64,000 nt of DNA from Deltaproteobacteria bacterium (GCA_029547805.1 JAKPOP010000010.1:145675-209674), one strand, 5' to 3'. Shown: positions 1 to 8,986, counted from the first letter of the stretch. Notes: generated by a model from the letters alone, not told the origin. A program made the numbers and translations.

Positions 1-1468
1 CCTCCCGGGCCCTGGAGGCCCCCTGGGCCTTCTCCAGTTCCTCCATCAGCCGAGCGACCTTCTTGAACGCGGCCCGGTTGGCCGCCTTCAGTTCCTCGAC
101 CTCGGACCCCATGGCCTGGGCCGATGCCCCTTCCCGCCTCGCCTCGGCCAGGGCCTCGGTGGCCTGCTGGATCCCCGCCGAGAGGTCCGCCACCTCCCGC
201 TCCCGGGCCTCCAGGCGGGCCTGGAGAGTCGCCCGGTCCTCGTCAAACTGCCGCTTCAGGACCTCCCAGCGCTCCACTTCCTCCAGCAGGCGGTCCCGCT
301 CCTCGGTGATCGCCGCCAGGGCATGGCGGTCCTCCCCCTGGCCCTGGAGGGCCTGTTCCCGGAGCCTCTCGGCGGCCTCGGCCCGTTCCCGGAGCGCCTC
401 GACCTCCCGTTCCAGTCCCGAGAGGCGTTCCAGGGCCTGGTCCCGTTGCTGCTGGTCCTCCCTGGACCGTTCCATCTCCTGGAGCCGGAGCCTCAAATCC
501 GCCGCCTCCGCCTCCAGGGCCTCCCGCCGGAGTTCTGCCTCCGCGGCCCTCCGGGCCGCCTCGTCGCGTTCCTGCCGCAAGACGTCTCGTTCCAGTGCCA
601 GCCGATCCCGCGCGACCTCGGCCTCCTCACCGCGACGGTTCGCCTCTTCGAGTTCCTCGTGGAGACGCCGTGCGTCCACCTCCATCTGGCTCACGGATCG
701 CTCCAGGCCCGCCAGTCTCTCCCGGAGGGCCGCCGTCTCCTGCAACTCCGTCGCCTGGTGTTCCAGCACCCGGGTCAGGTCCTCGACCTGCGCCTCCAGT
801 TGCCGCTGCCGCTGGCGTCCCTCCTCCAGCAGGGCCTCCTGTTCCGCGAGCCGCTGCCTCAGGGACTCCTCCTGGCCGGGTTCCGGCCGCCGCGGCACCT
901 CCCCCTGCGCTGCCACCGGACCCGCCGAGACCCCGGAGGGCACCGGGGCGGCCGGGGATTCCTCTTCCAGGAACACCACCTCCCCTGCGTCCTGCGATGC
1001 GACGGCCGCCCCGTATCCGATGGTCTCCATCGGGCTCGACGGGGCCGGTTCCACCGGAGGCCGGGACCAGGACTCGGTGCCTCGGGGTCCCGACGCCGCC
1101 GGGGACGGTCCTGAGGCCTCCGGAATCGGGGGCGGTCCCTCCTCCGTCGCCTCCTCCCGTGCCTCCAGGTCCTCCGGGTCCAGTCGCACGGTCACCTGCA
1201 GGGCCCCCAGAAAGACCTTCTCCCCGTCTTCGAGTTCCGCCTCGGCCACCCGCTCCTTCCCCACCCAGACCCCGTTCGCGCTGCGGTTGTCCACCACCCG
1301 GACGACGCCCGCCTCCCAGAGGAAGCGCGCATGGACCCGGGAGACCGTGTTGTTGCGGGTCCGAAGATCGCATTCCGGTTGCCGTCCGACCACGACGACC
1401 GGCCGGTCCGGTCCCAGGAGCAGGGTCTGCTCGGAACCGTCCTCCCCGGTATAGATCAATCTGGCCAC
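1..1468 (-). CDS. FHA-domain protein with long coiled coil (partial, runs off left edge)
   Basis: An open frame enters from the left edge; the C-terminus lies outside the window. The first ~85 residues form an FHA phosphothreonine-binding domain: GRQPEC, then NTVSRVHARF, then NRSANGVWVG, the usual GR/SxxH/NG signature. An acidic, proline-rich linker follows (about 90-190). The rest (about 200-489) is almost entirely charged heptad-like helix rich in E, R, Q, L and A, so a long coiled coil is predicted. No membrane segment is visible. The GTG start is chosen because a GGGAGGTGG ribosome site lies 4-5 bases upstream and the FHA strand begins at once (VARLIYTGEDG). It starts 40 bp after the small lipoprotein gene, so the two are probably co-transcribed. 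Likely a cytoplasmic scaffold reading Thr phosphorylation; the partner is unknown. Confidence 0.85.
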   Translation of the reverse strand, partial: MARLIYTGEDGSEQTLLLGPDRPVVVVGRQPECDLRTRNNTVSRVHARFLWEAGVVRVVDNRSANGVWVGKERVAEAELEDGEKVFLGALQVTVRLDPEDLEAREEATEEGPPPIPEASGPSPAASGPRGTESWSRPPVEPAPSSPMETIGYGAAVASQDAGEVVFLEEESPAAPVPSGVSAGPVAAQGEVPRRPEPGQEESLRQRLAEQEALLEEGRQRQRQLEAQVEDLTRVLEHQATELQETAALRERLAGLERSVSQMEVDARRLHEELEEANRRGEEAEVARDRLALERDVLRQERDEAARRAAEAELRREALEAEAADLRLRLQEMERSREDQQQRDQALERLSGLEREVEALRERAEAAERLREQALQGQGEDRHALAAITEERDRLLEEVERWEVLKRQFDEDRATLQARLEAREREVADLSAGIQQATEALAEARREGASAQAMGSEVEELKAANRAAFKKVARLMEELEKAQGASRARE

Positions 1469-1508
1469 GACCCACCTCCCTCGCGCCCCCGCAGATCCCC
1501 GAGCCCGA

Positions 1509-1916
1509 TCAGCGTTCCGATCGCAGCGCCCGGAACCGGCCCTCGGGCCTGCCGGCCGCATCCACGAGGTCCCCCACCAGCACGTGCCCCCCCATGCGAG
1601 CGCGAACCGTCCAGGGGTGGCGCATCTCGGAACACTCCAGGGCCGGCGTCTCGGGGTCGATCTGGAACTGGACCTCTCCTTCCTCTCCCTGCTGCACCTG
1701 ACAGACCGCCAGGCGGGTGGTCGCGCCCCGTTCATCGAGCCAGACGGCCGACGACCCCTTCTTCTGAAGGTCCAGCGCCACCTGGAAGAGTCGCCCCTCG
1801 AACCGCTCCCCGCTGCCCTGCCAGCGGTCCCAGAGGCTCGGAGCACAACCCGCTCCCGCCAGGCAGACCCCCGCCAGCAGCACCCATTGGAACCCACGGA
1901 GCGTCTCGACCCTCAT
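1509..1916 (-). CDS. Small predicted lipoprotein, unknown function
   Basis: 135 residues. The N-terminus MRVETLRG is followed by a hydrophobic stretch ending LAGVCLAGAGC, which resembles a lipoprotein signal with Cys near residue 24; Gly at -3 makes the lipobox imperfect. The mature part is short and mixed beta-like, with Cys in AVCQVQQG and ALECSEM. I recognise no domain. The ATG is preceded by GGAGGAGAGG; an upstream in-frame extension lacks a ribosome site. It is first in a two-gene unit with the FHA/coiled-coil protein, 40 bp downstream, and is divergent from pepD. Confidence 0.7.
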   Translation of the reverse strand: MRVETLRGFQWVLLAGVCLAGAGCAPSLWDRWQGSGERFEGRLFQVALDLQKKGSSAVWLDERGATTRLAVCQVQQGEEGEVQFQIDPETPALECSEMRHPWTVRARMGGHVLVGDLVDAAGRPEGRFRALRSER

Positions 1917-1988
1917 CCTCTCCTCCTGGCACGTTCCGTGTCGCAACGACCCGTCCGGGTCGAACCAGCACCCGCTCGATTCGTGGCG

Positions 1989-2018
1989 AGCATAGCCTTC
2001 AACGGCCCCTCTTCGCAA
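1989..2018 (-). promoter_or_regulatory. Sigma70-like promoter for lipoprotein-FHA unit
   Basis: On the minus strand, TTGCGA (2013-2018) and TATGCT (1989-1994) are 18 bp apart, about 70 bp upstream of the lipoprotein ATG. The -10 hexamer matches the one before the AmpG-like gene. Confidence 0.5.
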
Positions 2019-2120
2019 GGCACGGGGAGGTTGGCCATGCGCCGTCCGGGAGTGACGCCGCGGTCCGGGCTCCGTAGAGGGGAGCCGCGAACCCGCGCCG
2101 GATCCGGGAGGGGTGGAATG

Positions 2121-2130
2121 GTGATAGACT
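2121..2130 (+). promoter_or_regulatory. Possible extended -10 promoter for pepD
   Basis: GTGATAGACT gives an extended -10 (TGA plus TAGACT) 44 bp before the pepD ATG. There is no good -35. TAGACT is also the -10 of the nifJ and tRNA-Val promoters here. Confidence 0.35.
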
Positions 2131-2173
2131 GCCGCCGTCGCTGGCAGGTCCAGCCCACCAGGAAGGAGGTTCC

Positions 2174-3619
2174 ATGTCCGGGATTGCCGATCTTCGTCCG
2201 ACGTTTCTGTTCCGTCATTTCGAGGCGCTGCTGGCCATTCCCCGGGGTTCGGGCAACGAGGCGGCCGCCCGCCAGCACGTGCTGTCCTGGGCCCGGGAGC
2301 ACGGCTGGGACACCCGGACCGACGCCGTGGGCAACGTGGTTGTCGCGGTGCCCGCCACCCCGGGTCACGAGGACGCCCCCACGGTGGTCCTCCAGGGCCA
2401 CCTGGACATCGTCTGCGAGAAGCATTCCTCGGTCACCCACGACTTCCTGAAGGACCCGATCCCCGCCTGGGTGGACGGCGACGTGATCCGGACCCGGGGG
2501 ACGACCCTGGGCGCCGACAACGGCATCGGCGTGGCCGCTGCGATGGCCGTCGCCGAGGATCCCGAGGCGGTCCACGGCCCGCTGGAACTGCTGTTCACGA
2601 TCGACGAGGAGACGGGGATGACCGGGGCCTTCGGGCTCCAGGCGGACCTGTTGCGAGGCCGCGTGATGCTGAACCTGGACTCGGAGGACGAGGGGACCCT
2701 CTTCGTGGGGTGTGCCGGTGGCGGAGACTCGATCCTCCACCTGCCCGTCACCCGTTCCCCGGCGCCCCTCGGCACCGTGTGCCTTGAAGTCTCCGTCTCC
2801 GGGCTGAAGGGGGGACACTCGGGTCTGGACATCGGCCAGAACCGTGGAAACGCCCTGAAGATCCTGGCCCGGGCCCTGGCCTTCGCCGCGCCGGGAGGGG
2901 ACCTCGGCATCGCCGGGATGAACGGGGGCAGCAAGCGCAACGCCATCCCCCGGGAGGCCCGGGCCGTGGTCCACATTCCCGGGACCCAGGCCCGGTCGTT
3001 CCAGGAACGGATCCAGGAATTCGCCCGAATCATGGCCGAGGAACTGGGCGCCGCCGACCCGGGCCTGGTCATCCAGGTCGCAGCGACGCCCGATGACCGG
3101 GCCCCCATCACCCGTTCCGGGGACCTGATCCGGCTATTGCTGGCGCTGCCTCACGGGCCCCTGGCCATGAGCAGCGAGATCCCGGGCCTGGTCCAGACCT
3201 CGACGAACCTGGCCATCGTGACCCTGGAGGACCACGAGTGCCAGGTCGTCTGCAACAGCCGGTCCTTCATCGGCACGGCCATGGAGGCCGTTCGGCAGGG
3301 AATCCGGGCCGCCGTGGAACTGGCCGGCGGGACGGCGGACCTGGTGGGGCAGTACCCGGGCTGGCGACCGAACGTGAACAGCCAGGTGCTCCAGGTCTGC
3401 CGGGAGGTCTGGCGCGAGGTGTCGGGCCGGGACGCCCTGGTGACGGCCATTCACGCCGGGCTCGAGTGCGGCGTCATCGGAGAGCGGGTCCCCGGGATGG
3501 ACATGATCTCCTTCGGCCCGGACATCCGGGGCGCCCACTCCCCCGACGAGCACGTCTCCATCTCCTCGACCGGGCGGTTCTACGACTACCTGAAGGCGGT
3601 CCTCCGGCGGCTCGCCTGA
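2174..3619 (+). CDS. pepD: Aminoacyl-histidine dipeptidase (peptidase D, M20C)
   Basis: 481 residues, the usual PepD length. This family is a cytoplasmic zinc aminopeptidase that hydrolyses Xaa-His dipeptides such as carnosine. Metal-ligand motifs are present: LQGHLDIVCEK (His/Asp, ~residue 76), GADNGIGVA (bridging Asp), DEETGMTGAF (catalytic and ligand Glu) and LNLDSEDEG. The C-terminal ligand His is in FGPDIRGAHSPDEHVS. A dimerisation lid lies between about 200 and 390. An AAGGAGG ribosome site 6 bases before the ATG fixes the start. It is transcribed alone on the plus strand, 90 bp before the Cys-rich protein gene. Role: peptide nutrition. Confidence 0.95.
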   Translation: MSGIADLRPTFLFRHFEALLAIPRGSGNEAAARQHVLSWAREHGWDTRTDAVGNVVVAVPATPGHEDAPTVVLQGHLDIVCEKHSSVTHDFLKDPIPAWVDGDVIRTRGTTLGADNGIGVAAAMAVAEDPEAVHGPLELLFTIDEETGMTGAFGLQADLLRGRVMLNLDSEDEGTLFVGCAGGGDSILHLPVTRSPAPLGTVCLEVSVSGLKGGHSGLDIGQNRGNALKILARALAFAAPGGDLGIAGMNGGSKRNAIPREARAVVHIPGTQARSFQERIQEFARIMAEELGAADPGLVIQVAATPDDRAPITRSGDLIRLLLALPHGPLAMSSEIPGLVQTSTNLAIVTLEDHECQVVCNSRSFIGTAMEAVRQGIRAAVELAGGTADLVGQYPGWRPNVNSQVLQVCREVWREVSGRDALVTAIHAGLECGVIGERVPGMDMISFGPDIRGAHSPDEHVSISSTGRFYDYLKAVLRRLA

Positions 3620-3654
3620 TCCGGTCTGCCTCCGATGGGGCCCATCCACCGGCC

Positions 3655-3684
3655 TTGCGCACCAGCGTCCCGTTCCCGTAGGAT
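3655..3684 (+). promoter_or_regulatory. Promoter for Cys-rich MYXO-CTERM protein
   Basis: TTGCGC (3655-3660), an 18-bp spacer and TAGGAT (3679-3684) end 24 bp before the ATG and just ahead of the GGGGAGGAG ribosome site. Confidence 0.45.
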
Positions 3685-3708
3685 TCCTCCGTCCAGGGGA
3701 GGAGACCG

Positions 3709-5049
3709 ATGCCCAGAATCCTGTTGCCGGTGATGCTGGCGGTCCTGGCCGTCCTCTGGCAGCCCCGGTCGGCCACATCCCAGTGTCCCAGTGGAGACAA
3801 GTACATCTCGAACACCTGCGTGACGATCACCGCCACTGGTTGCTGCAACGACGCCGATCACGTGCGCTATTGCTACAATGGGGTCCTCTGCGAGCGGTAC
3901 TGCGTGAGCGACTGGTGCGGCTGGTCCTCAAGCCGGTACACCTGCACCAGCAGCCAGACCTCGGACCCCTCGGGCGCCTTCCCCCGGCCATGCCCCTGCG
4001 ACTGCTCGGGCAAGGAGTGCGGCGACGACGGCTGCGGCGGGTCCTGTGGGACCTGCACGGCCACCTACCAGTGGGAGTGTCGCCAGGGCATCTGCGTCTG
4101 CACCCGGGACTGCACGAATCGCCAGTGCGGATCCGACGGGTGCGGCGGATCCTGCGGCACCTGTCCCACGGGCAAGGTCTGCTCCCGGAACCAGTGCATC
4201 GACAAGCCGTGCACGCCGGCCTGCGTCGAGCGGGTCTGCGGGTCGGACAAGTGCGGCGGGTCCTGTGGCACCTGCCCGCCGGACGAGGAATGCAACGAGT
4301 ACAACGGTCAGTGCGTCGGGGCCGCCTGTACCCCGAACTGCGCCAATCGCCAGTGCGGGGACGACTCCTGCGGCGGCTCCTGCGGCGACTGCCCCAATGG
4401 CTTCTCCTGCGATGCATCGGGCGTCTGCCGCCCAGGGACCTGCCAGCCCGCCTGCCAGGGTCGGGAGTGCGGACCGGACGGCTGCGGCGGATCCTGCGGC
4501 GACTGCCCCGAAGACAAGGTCTGCGATGTGGGTCCCGGGACCTGCACGGTCCCGGCGTGCCTTCCAGCCTGCCAGGATCGGCAGTGCGGCGATGACGGAT
4601 GCGGCGGAGTCTGCGGCGTCTGCCGGACTCCCGAGGTCTGCACCCAGACGTTCCAGTGCCTCGTCCCCTGCGAGCCTCGGTGTGCCGACAGACAATGTGG
4701 CGACGACGGCTGCGGCGGGTCCTGTGGGACCTGCGGCGAGGGCCTCTACTGCGACGAGAACCATCGCTGCCGGGCCGGCACGCCCCCGGACCCGGGCCCC
4801 GGGGAGGACGCGGCTCCCGACCCGGGAGACCGGGGGAGCCCCGGAGAGGAGGAGGACCAGGGTGGCACGACCCCGCCCCCGGTCACTTGCCCGCCGGGAA
4901 CCGTGTTGCGCTACGGGTCCTGCGTGCCTGCGGAGACCGGCGGGGGCAAGTCGGGATGCGCCCTGTCGGGGCGGTCCTCCGGGTCCTGGACGCTGACCCT
5001 GGTTCCCCTGGTGGCCCTGGCTGCGACCCGACGTCGCCGCAGGGCCTGA
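3709..5049 (+). CDS. Secreted Cys-rich repeat protein with MYXO-CTERM-like sorting signal
   Basis: 446 residues. A signal peptide (about 1-24, hydrophobic LLPVMLAVLAVL, cleavage near ATS-QC) leads to a Cys-dense head and seven copies of a ~37-residue motif whose core is CGDDGCGGSCGTC (residues ~97-342). A Pro/Asp/Glu-rich spacer (about 350-385), one more Cys pair, then GGGKSGCALSG, a hydrophobic helix (WTLTLVPLVALAA) and terminal RRRRR follow. This tripartite tail matches the MYXO-CTERM pattern, in which the Cys is thought to be lipidated after cleavage. The dense disulfides imply an exported, structured stalk or adhesin; ligand unknown. The start is set by GGGGAGGAG 6 bases upstream. The gene ends 6 bp from the convergent minus-strand gene. 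Confidence 0.85.
   Translation: MPRILLPVMLAVLAVLWQPRSATSQCPSGDKYISNTCVTITATGCCNDADHVRYCYNGVLCERYCVSDWCGWSSSRYTCTSSQTSDPSGAFPRPCPCDCSGKECGDDGCGGSCGTCTATYQWECRQGICVCTRDCTNRQCGSDGCGGSCGTCPTGKVCSRNQCIDKPCTPACVERVCGSDKCGGSCGTCPPDEECNEYNGQCVGAACTPNCANRQCGDDSCGGSCGDCPNGFSCDASGVCRPGTCQPACQGRECGPDGCGGSCGDCPEDKVCDVGPGTCTVPACLPACQDRQCGDDGCGGVCGVCRTPEVCTQTFQCLVPCEPRCADRQCGDDGCGGSCGTCGEGLYCDENHRCRAGTPPDPGPGEDAAPDPGDRGSPGEEEDQGGTTPPPVTCPPGTVLRYGSCVPAETGGGKSGCALSGRSSGSWTLTLVPLVALAATRRRRRA
3997..4734 (+). repeat. Seven coding tandem repeats (CGxDxCGGxCGxC motif)
   Basis: Seven imperfect coding repeats with a 105-120 bp period. Each holds a CxxxCxxRxCGxDxCGGxCGxC core followed by a variable Cys loop. Copies 5 to 7 differ in the last positions (CGDC, CGVC, CGTC). 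The unequal loops argue for old duplication rather than recent slippage. Confidence 0.85.
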
Positions 5050-5055
5050 TCCCCG

Positions 5056-5997
5056 TCAGAAGAGCCCGGGATCCAGAGGAGGGGCCAGCACCTCGGCCTC
5101 GAGCCCCAGGTCGGCCAGTTGCCGGCGCAATCTCGGTGCCCCGGGTCCCCAGAGGACCAGCCGGGCCGCCCTGACGACCCGGACCAGCCGGGCCAGCGCG
5201 ACCGGTCCACCGCCGAACACCACCCGCAACGACCGGATTCCCCCCCGGAAGCCGGCCTCCGGGACCGGTCGGTCCCCGGAGGCGATCCAGAGGGCCATGG
5301 CCCTCGGCGGCAGGGGGTCCCGGCCATCCCAGGCCCGGACCGGCGGCAGGTCCAGTCTCTGTCGCCTCCCAACCCGGCACAAGGCCGGAATCCTTGCAGG
5401 AACCCCGATGGGGTCGGTGGTTTGCCCCAGGCGTTGCAGCACCCGGAGGGCACTTCCGGGTCCCTCGACCACCAGGCAGATGGCCTCGCCACGATCCCGG
5501 GCCTCCGATTCGAGGCCCGGGAGCCTCGCCTCGGGGACCTCCTCGGCGACCTCGACCCCCGGGGGCATCGGGACGGGGTCCCGGGCCCCGACGAGCAGGG
5601 TGCCCACGGATCGCCCCGGTTCCGATCCCCAGTGCTCCACCAGGGAGTCCTCGTCCCCCTCCCGCAGGTACAGCAGGCGCGCCGATCCCCGTTCCACCCA
5701 CAGGCACGAGGCCCCCGGAGTGCCGCCGGTGGGCTCGGCGGCCAGTCGCAGCCTCCCGAGCCCGAGGGTGCCCACCAGGGGCAGGGCCCGGGCGCCGGGA
5801 CGCAGCACCCCCAGCAGCCCCAGCATCTCTGGACGGCACAGGACCTGGCCCCGAAGTCGTCGGCGTCCCAGGGCGTCCAGCGAGGACAAGAACCCCACCC
5901 CCGGACCGGGCCAGGCGTCGAACCAGAGGGGGCTTCCCCGGAGGCGGACCCCCGGACCGGAAGGGGACCACTCCAGTTCGATGTCCCCGGGCGTCAT
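5056..5997 (-). CDS. Uncharacterised protein, possibly a degenerate metallo-beta-lactamase fold
   Basis: 313 residues, no signal peptide or membrane segment. I do not recognise it with confidence. The order of elements (VRLRGSPLWFDAWPG, then VGFLSSLDALGRRRLRG, then QVLCRPEMLGLLG) parallels the start of RNA-processing metallo-beta-lactamase exonucleases, where the second element would be FxSHxHxDH. Here all the metal ligands are missing. The C-terminal ARLVLWGPGAPRLRRQLADL resembles their final strand-helix unit. It starts 22 bp after pilS with GGGAGGG just upstream, so it is probably the last gene of the pil operon. Fold assignment is inference only. Confidence 0.55.
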   Translation of the reverse strand: MTPGDIELEWSPSGPGVRLRGSPLWFDAWPGPGVGFLSSLDALGRRRLRGQVLCRPEMLGLLGVLRPGARALPLVGTLGLGRLRLAAEPTGGTPGASCLWVERGSARLLYLREGDEDSLVEHWGSEPGRSVGTLLVGARDPVPMPPGVEVAEEVPEARLPGLESEARDRGEAICLVVEGPGSALRVLQRLGQTTDPIGVPARIPALCRVGRRQRLDLPPVRAWDGRDPLPPRAMALWIASGDRPVPEAGFRGGIRSLRVVFGGGPVALARLVRVVRAARLVLWGPGAPRLRRQLADLGLEAEVLAPPLDPGLF

Positions 5998-6019
5998 GGG
6001 GCCCTCCCGCGATGCCGGA

Positions 6020-7762
6020 TCACGCCAGGGGCAGCCGCACCTCGAACTCGGTCCGCAACCCCGGCACGCTGCGGACCGTCACGTCCCCCCGGTGCTCCTG
6101 GCAGGCCTGCTTCACGATCGCCAGCCCCAGGCCGGTACCCCGGGCCTTGGTGGTGAAGAAGGCGTCAAAGACCCTGGGAAGGTCCTCCGGGGGAATGCCC
6201 GGCCCGTTGTCGATCACCCGGACCACCGCAACCGACGGGTTGACGCCCCGATCGACCCCCATCCGGATCTCGACCTCGCCAGGACGATCGAGGGCCTCCA
6301 CGGCGTTCTTGCACAGGTTCAGGAAGATGCGATAGAGGCGATGGCGGTCCCCCGGCACGACGACCCCGGGTTCCAGGTCCATCCGAATGTGGTGCAGGCT
6401 CGCCTGGGGCATTCCCCGGACCACCTCCGCCACTTCCGACAGGAGGTCTCCCAGGTCCACCTCGGTCCACTCGCCGGTCCGGGGCCGCGCGTAGTCCAGG
6501 AGTTCGGTGATCCACTCGTTGAGCCGGTCGATCTCCCGGATCATGATCTCCAGCGGACGCTGCTCCTCGGCCTCCCCGGAACGGGAGGCCTGGATCATCT
6601 GGGCCGATGCGGAGATCGCGGCCAGGGGGTTGCGAATCTCGTGGGCCACGACCGCCGCCAGTTTCCCGATCACCGCCAGGCGTTCCTCGGCCTTCCGCTG
6701 CTCCTCCAGGCGTCGGACATGGGTGACGTCGGCGAGATCCAGGATGCGCCCGATGGGCTCCCCCATGCGGTCCATGAGCGGCGAGACCCCGACCTGAAGC
6801 CATCGATCCGATCCGTCCGCCGCCACGCACCGAAAATCGAAGGGGCCCGCTCCCCGTTCCACCAGGGGACGCAGGTCCGGCACCAGGTCGAAGAGGACCC
6901 GTCCCCGGGAGTTGCGCATGTCCAGCCCCAGCAACTGCTCCGCGGCTCGGTTGATGTGCAGCACCCGGTCGTCCAGGCGACAGGTGATCACCCCATTGTT
7001 CAGGGAGGCCAGGATCGACTCGTGGAGCTGGCGCAGGTCCTCCAGGCTGGTCCGGTAGCGCTCCCGCTGCAGGTCCGCCCGGCGCATCTGGGCCAGCAGG
7101 AATCCCGACAGGACCCCGATGCTCACAAAGGCCACGAGGTTCAACGCCAGGGAATAGAGGACCGAAGACGCCGTGCCCCGGGCCAGCACTCCCCCGAGGA
7201 ATCCCGGAATCGCCACGGCCCCCAGTTCCAGGGCTGCGATCATCCCCATCAACACCGCGGACAGCCCGATTGCGAACCAGGTCCCGGTCCTCCCGGCGAG
7301 AATGCCCGCCACGATGATGTTGAGGGAAAAGAAGAACGTGAAGGCCGACCCGGTGCCGCCGGTGGCGGCCACCAGCATGGCCGACAGGAGGCCGTCCTGG
7401 ACCGATTGGGCCATCGCGACGATCAGGAGTCCCCGGTGAGTCCGGACGGCCATGAGGATCGGAAACCAGATCGCCGCCGGCACCAGCCAGATCAGGGCGA
7501 CCCGCATGAGCGTGCCCCGGACGACCTCCAGCAAGGACCCTCCCGTGCCCCGGCCAAAGAAGGCGGTCGCCGCCACCAGCACCAGCAGGCTCGCGATCCG
7601 CAGCCAGGACATCCACAGGAGTTTCCGCCGCAGGCCCGCAACGACCCAGGGCGCCCGGGGGTCGTCCAGGCGCCCGAGGTGAGACGCCTCGGACAGGATC
7701 GCCGGGGTGTAGTCGTGACCGCCGGAAGGGGACATCCCGGGCCGTGGGGATTCGGACGCCAC
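6020..7762 (-). CDS. pilS: Membrane sensor histidine kinase, PilS-like
   Basis: 580 residues. A cytoplasmic N-terminus carries GGHDYTPA (residues ~14-21). About six membrane helices follow (roughly 52-205), then a PAS domain (about 230-345), a HisKA box with AHEIRNPLAAI (phospho-acceptor His374) and a HATPase with LNLCKNAVEAL, DNGPGIP and GTGLGLAIVK. The six-helix sensor with one PAS and this H-box is the PilS arrangement; PilS controls pilin transcription with PilR. The GTG start lies 3 bp after the pilC stop, with GGGAAA inside the pilC end, so translation is coupled. No response regulator is in the window. An NtrB-like or other kinase identity is possible, but the pil neighbours favour PilS. 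Confidence 0.85.
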   Translation of the reverse strand: MASESPRPGMSPSGGHDYTPAILSEASHLGRLDDPRAPWVVAGLRRKLLWMSWLRIASLLVLVAATAFFGRGTGGSLLEVVRGTLMRVALIWLVPAAIWFPILMAVRTHRGLLIVAMAQSVQDGLLSAMLVAATGGTGSAFTFFFSLNIIVAGILAGRTGTWFAIGLSAVLMGMIAALELGAVAIPGFLGGVLARGTASSVLYSLALNLVAFVSIGVLSGFLLAQMRRADLQRERYRTSLEDLRQLHESILASLNNGVITCRLDDRVLHINRAAEQLLGLDMRNSRGRVLFDLVPDLRPLVERGAGPFDFRCVAADGSDRWLQVGVSPLMDRMGEPIGRILDLADVTHVRRLEEQRKAEERLAVIGKLAAVVAHEIRNPLAAISASAQMIQASRSGEAEEQRPLEIMIREIDRLNEWITELLDYARPRTGEWTEVDLGDLLSEVAEVVRGMPQASLHHIRMDLEPGVVVPGDRHRLYRIFLNLCKNAVEALDRPGEVEIRMGVDRGVNPSVAVVRVIDNGPGIPPEDLPRVFDAFFTTKARGTGLGLAIVKQACQEHRGDVTVRSVPGLRTEFEVRLPLA

Positions 7763-7765
7763 GGT

Positions 7766-8986
7766 CTATTTCCCAGTCCCGGAGAGGTTGTCGGCCATCG
7801 AGAAGATCGGCAGGTACATCGCGATCAGCACGAAGCCCACCATGCCGCCGATGACGATCATCAGCATCGGCTCGATCATGGACGTCAGGGCCTCCACCGA
7901 GGCATCCACCTCGTCGTCGTAGAAGTCCGCGATCTTGGTCAGCATCACGTCCATCGCGCCGGTGGACTCGCCGACGGCAATCATCTGGACCACCATCTTC
8001 GGGAAGATCCTGGCCTCATCCAGCGGGCCCGCAATGTTCTTTCCCTCGGCCACCTTGGACCGGGTGTACTGGATCCCCTTCTCGATCACCCGGTTGCCCG
8101 CGGACCGGGCCACGACGTCCAGGCCGTCCAGGATCGGGACGCCCGAGGAGACGAGGGTCCCGAGGGTCCGGGTGAACCGGGCGATGGAGGACTTCTGCAC
8201 CAGGGTGCCGATGACCGGGATCTTCAGCAGCAGCAGGTCCAGCAGGTAGGCCCCGGTCTTGCTCCGCTTGAACAGCACGAACCCGACGATCACCGCCGTG
8301 GCCACCAGGGCAAACCACGGGACGTTGTGCAGGAACTTGTTCGAGAGGTTCACCACGAACTGCGTCAAGGCCGGCAGTTCCCGGTTGCCGACGCCCTTGA
8401 AGATGCCCGCCATCGACGGGATCACCTTGCCCAGCAACAGCACCAATGTCCCGCCTGCGGCGATCAGGACGAAGGAGGGATATTTCAACGCCCCCTGGAC
8501 CTTCTGCCGGAGTTTCATGGATTTCTCGGTGTAGGAGGCCAGGCGGTTCAGGATCGTGTCCAGGATGCCGCCGACCTCGCCGGCCTGGACCAGGGAGATG
8601 AAGAGGGTGTCGAAGACCTTGGGGTGCTTCTTCAGGGCATCGGCGAGCGTCGAACCCTGCTCCACCTGGCCCTTCACCGAGAGGATCACCTTCTTGAACT
8701 GGGGATCGGGCTCCTGGCTCCCGAGGATGTCCAGGCACTGCACCAGGGGCAGGCCCGCGTCGATCATGGTGGCCAGCTGCCGGGTGAAGACCACCAGGGT
8801 CTTGGTCTTGACCCCACCCAGGCTCGGGAGCGTGATCTCGATCTGTCCCCAGGCCCGGGAGACCTTGGTCGGCTGGACCCCGGAGGCCCGGACCCGGGCC
8901 TCGGCCTCGGCCAGGTTGGAGGCCTCCACGGTCCCCTTCCGGAACTGCCCCTCCCGGGTCGTTCCTTCATACTGGAACTTCGCCAT
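7766..8986 (-). CDS. pilC: Type IV pilus inner-membrane platform protein PilC
   Basis: 406 residues, the usual PilC/GspF size. A soluble N-terminus (AKFQYEGTTREGQFRKG) precedes two T2SSF domains (about 70-195 and 270-395), each ending in membrane helices (for example FVLIAAGGTLVLLLG and MLMIVIGGMVGFVLIAMYLPIF). Conserved VFTRQLATMIDAGLPLVQ and QMIAVGESTGAM are present. PilC couples the PilB/PilT motors to the pilus. AGGAGGACTCCGG precedes the ATG. It lies 40 bp after pilT and directly before pilS. Confidence 0.95.
   Translation of the reverse strand: MAKFQYEGTTREGQFRKGTVEASNLAEAEARVRASGVQPTKVSRAWGQIEITLPSLGGVKTKTLVVFTRQLATMIDAGLPLVQCLDILGSQEPDPQFKKVILSVKGQVEQGSTLADALKKHPKVFDTLFISLVQAGEVGGILDTILNRLASYTEKSMKLRQKVQGALKYPSFVLIAAGGTLVLLLGKVIPSMAGIFKGVGNRELPALTQFVVNLSNKFLHNVPWFALVATAVIVGFVLFKRSKTGAYLLDLLLLKIPVIGTLVQKSSIARFTRTLGTLVSSGVPILDGLDVVARSAGNRVIEKGIQYTRSKVAEGKNIAGPLDEARIFPKMVVQMIAVGESTGAMDVMLTKIADFYDDEVDASVEALTSMIEPMLMIVIGGMVGFVLIAMYLPIFSMADNLSGTGK

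Noticed and set aside
3997..4734. Cys repeats read as a minisatellite or slippage locus
   Set aside because: Repeat lengths are unequal, codon use differs between copies and the frame is kept, so they are protein repeats under selection rather than a simple DNA repeat.
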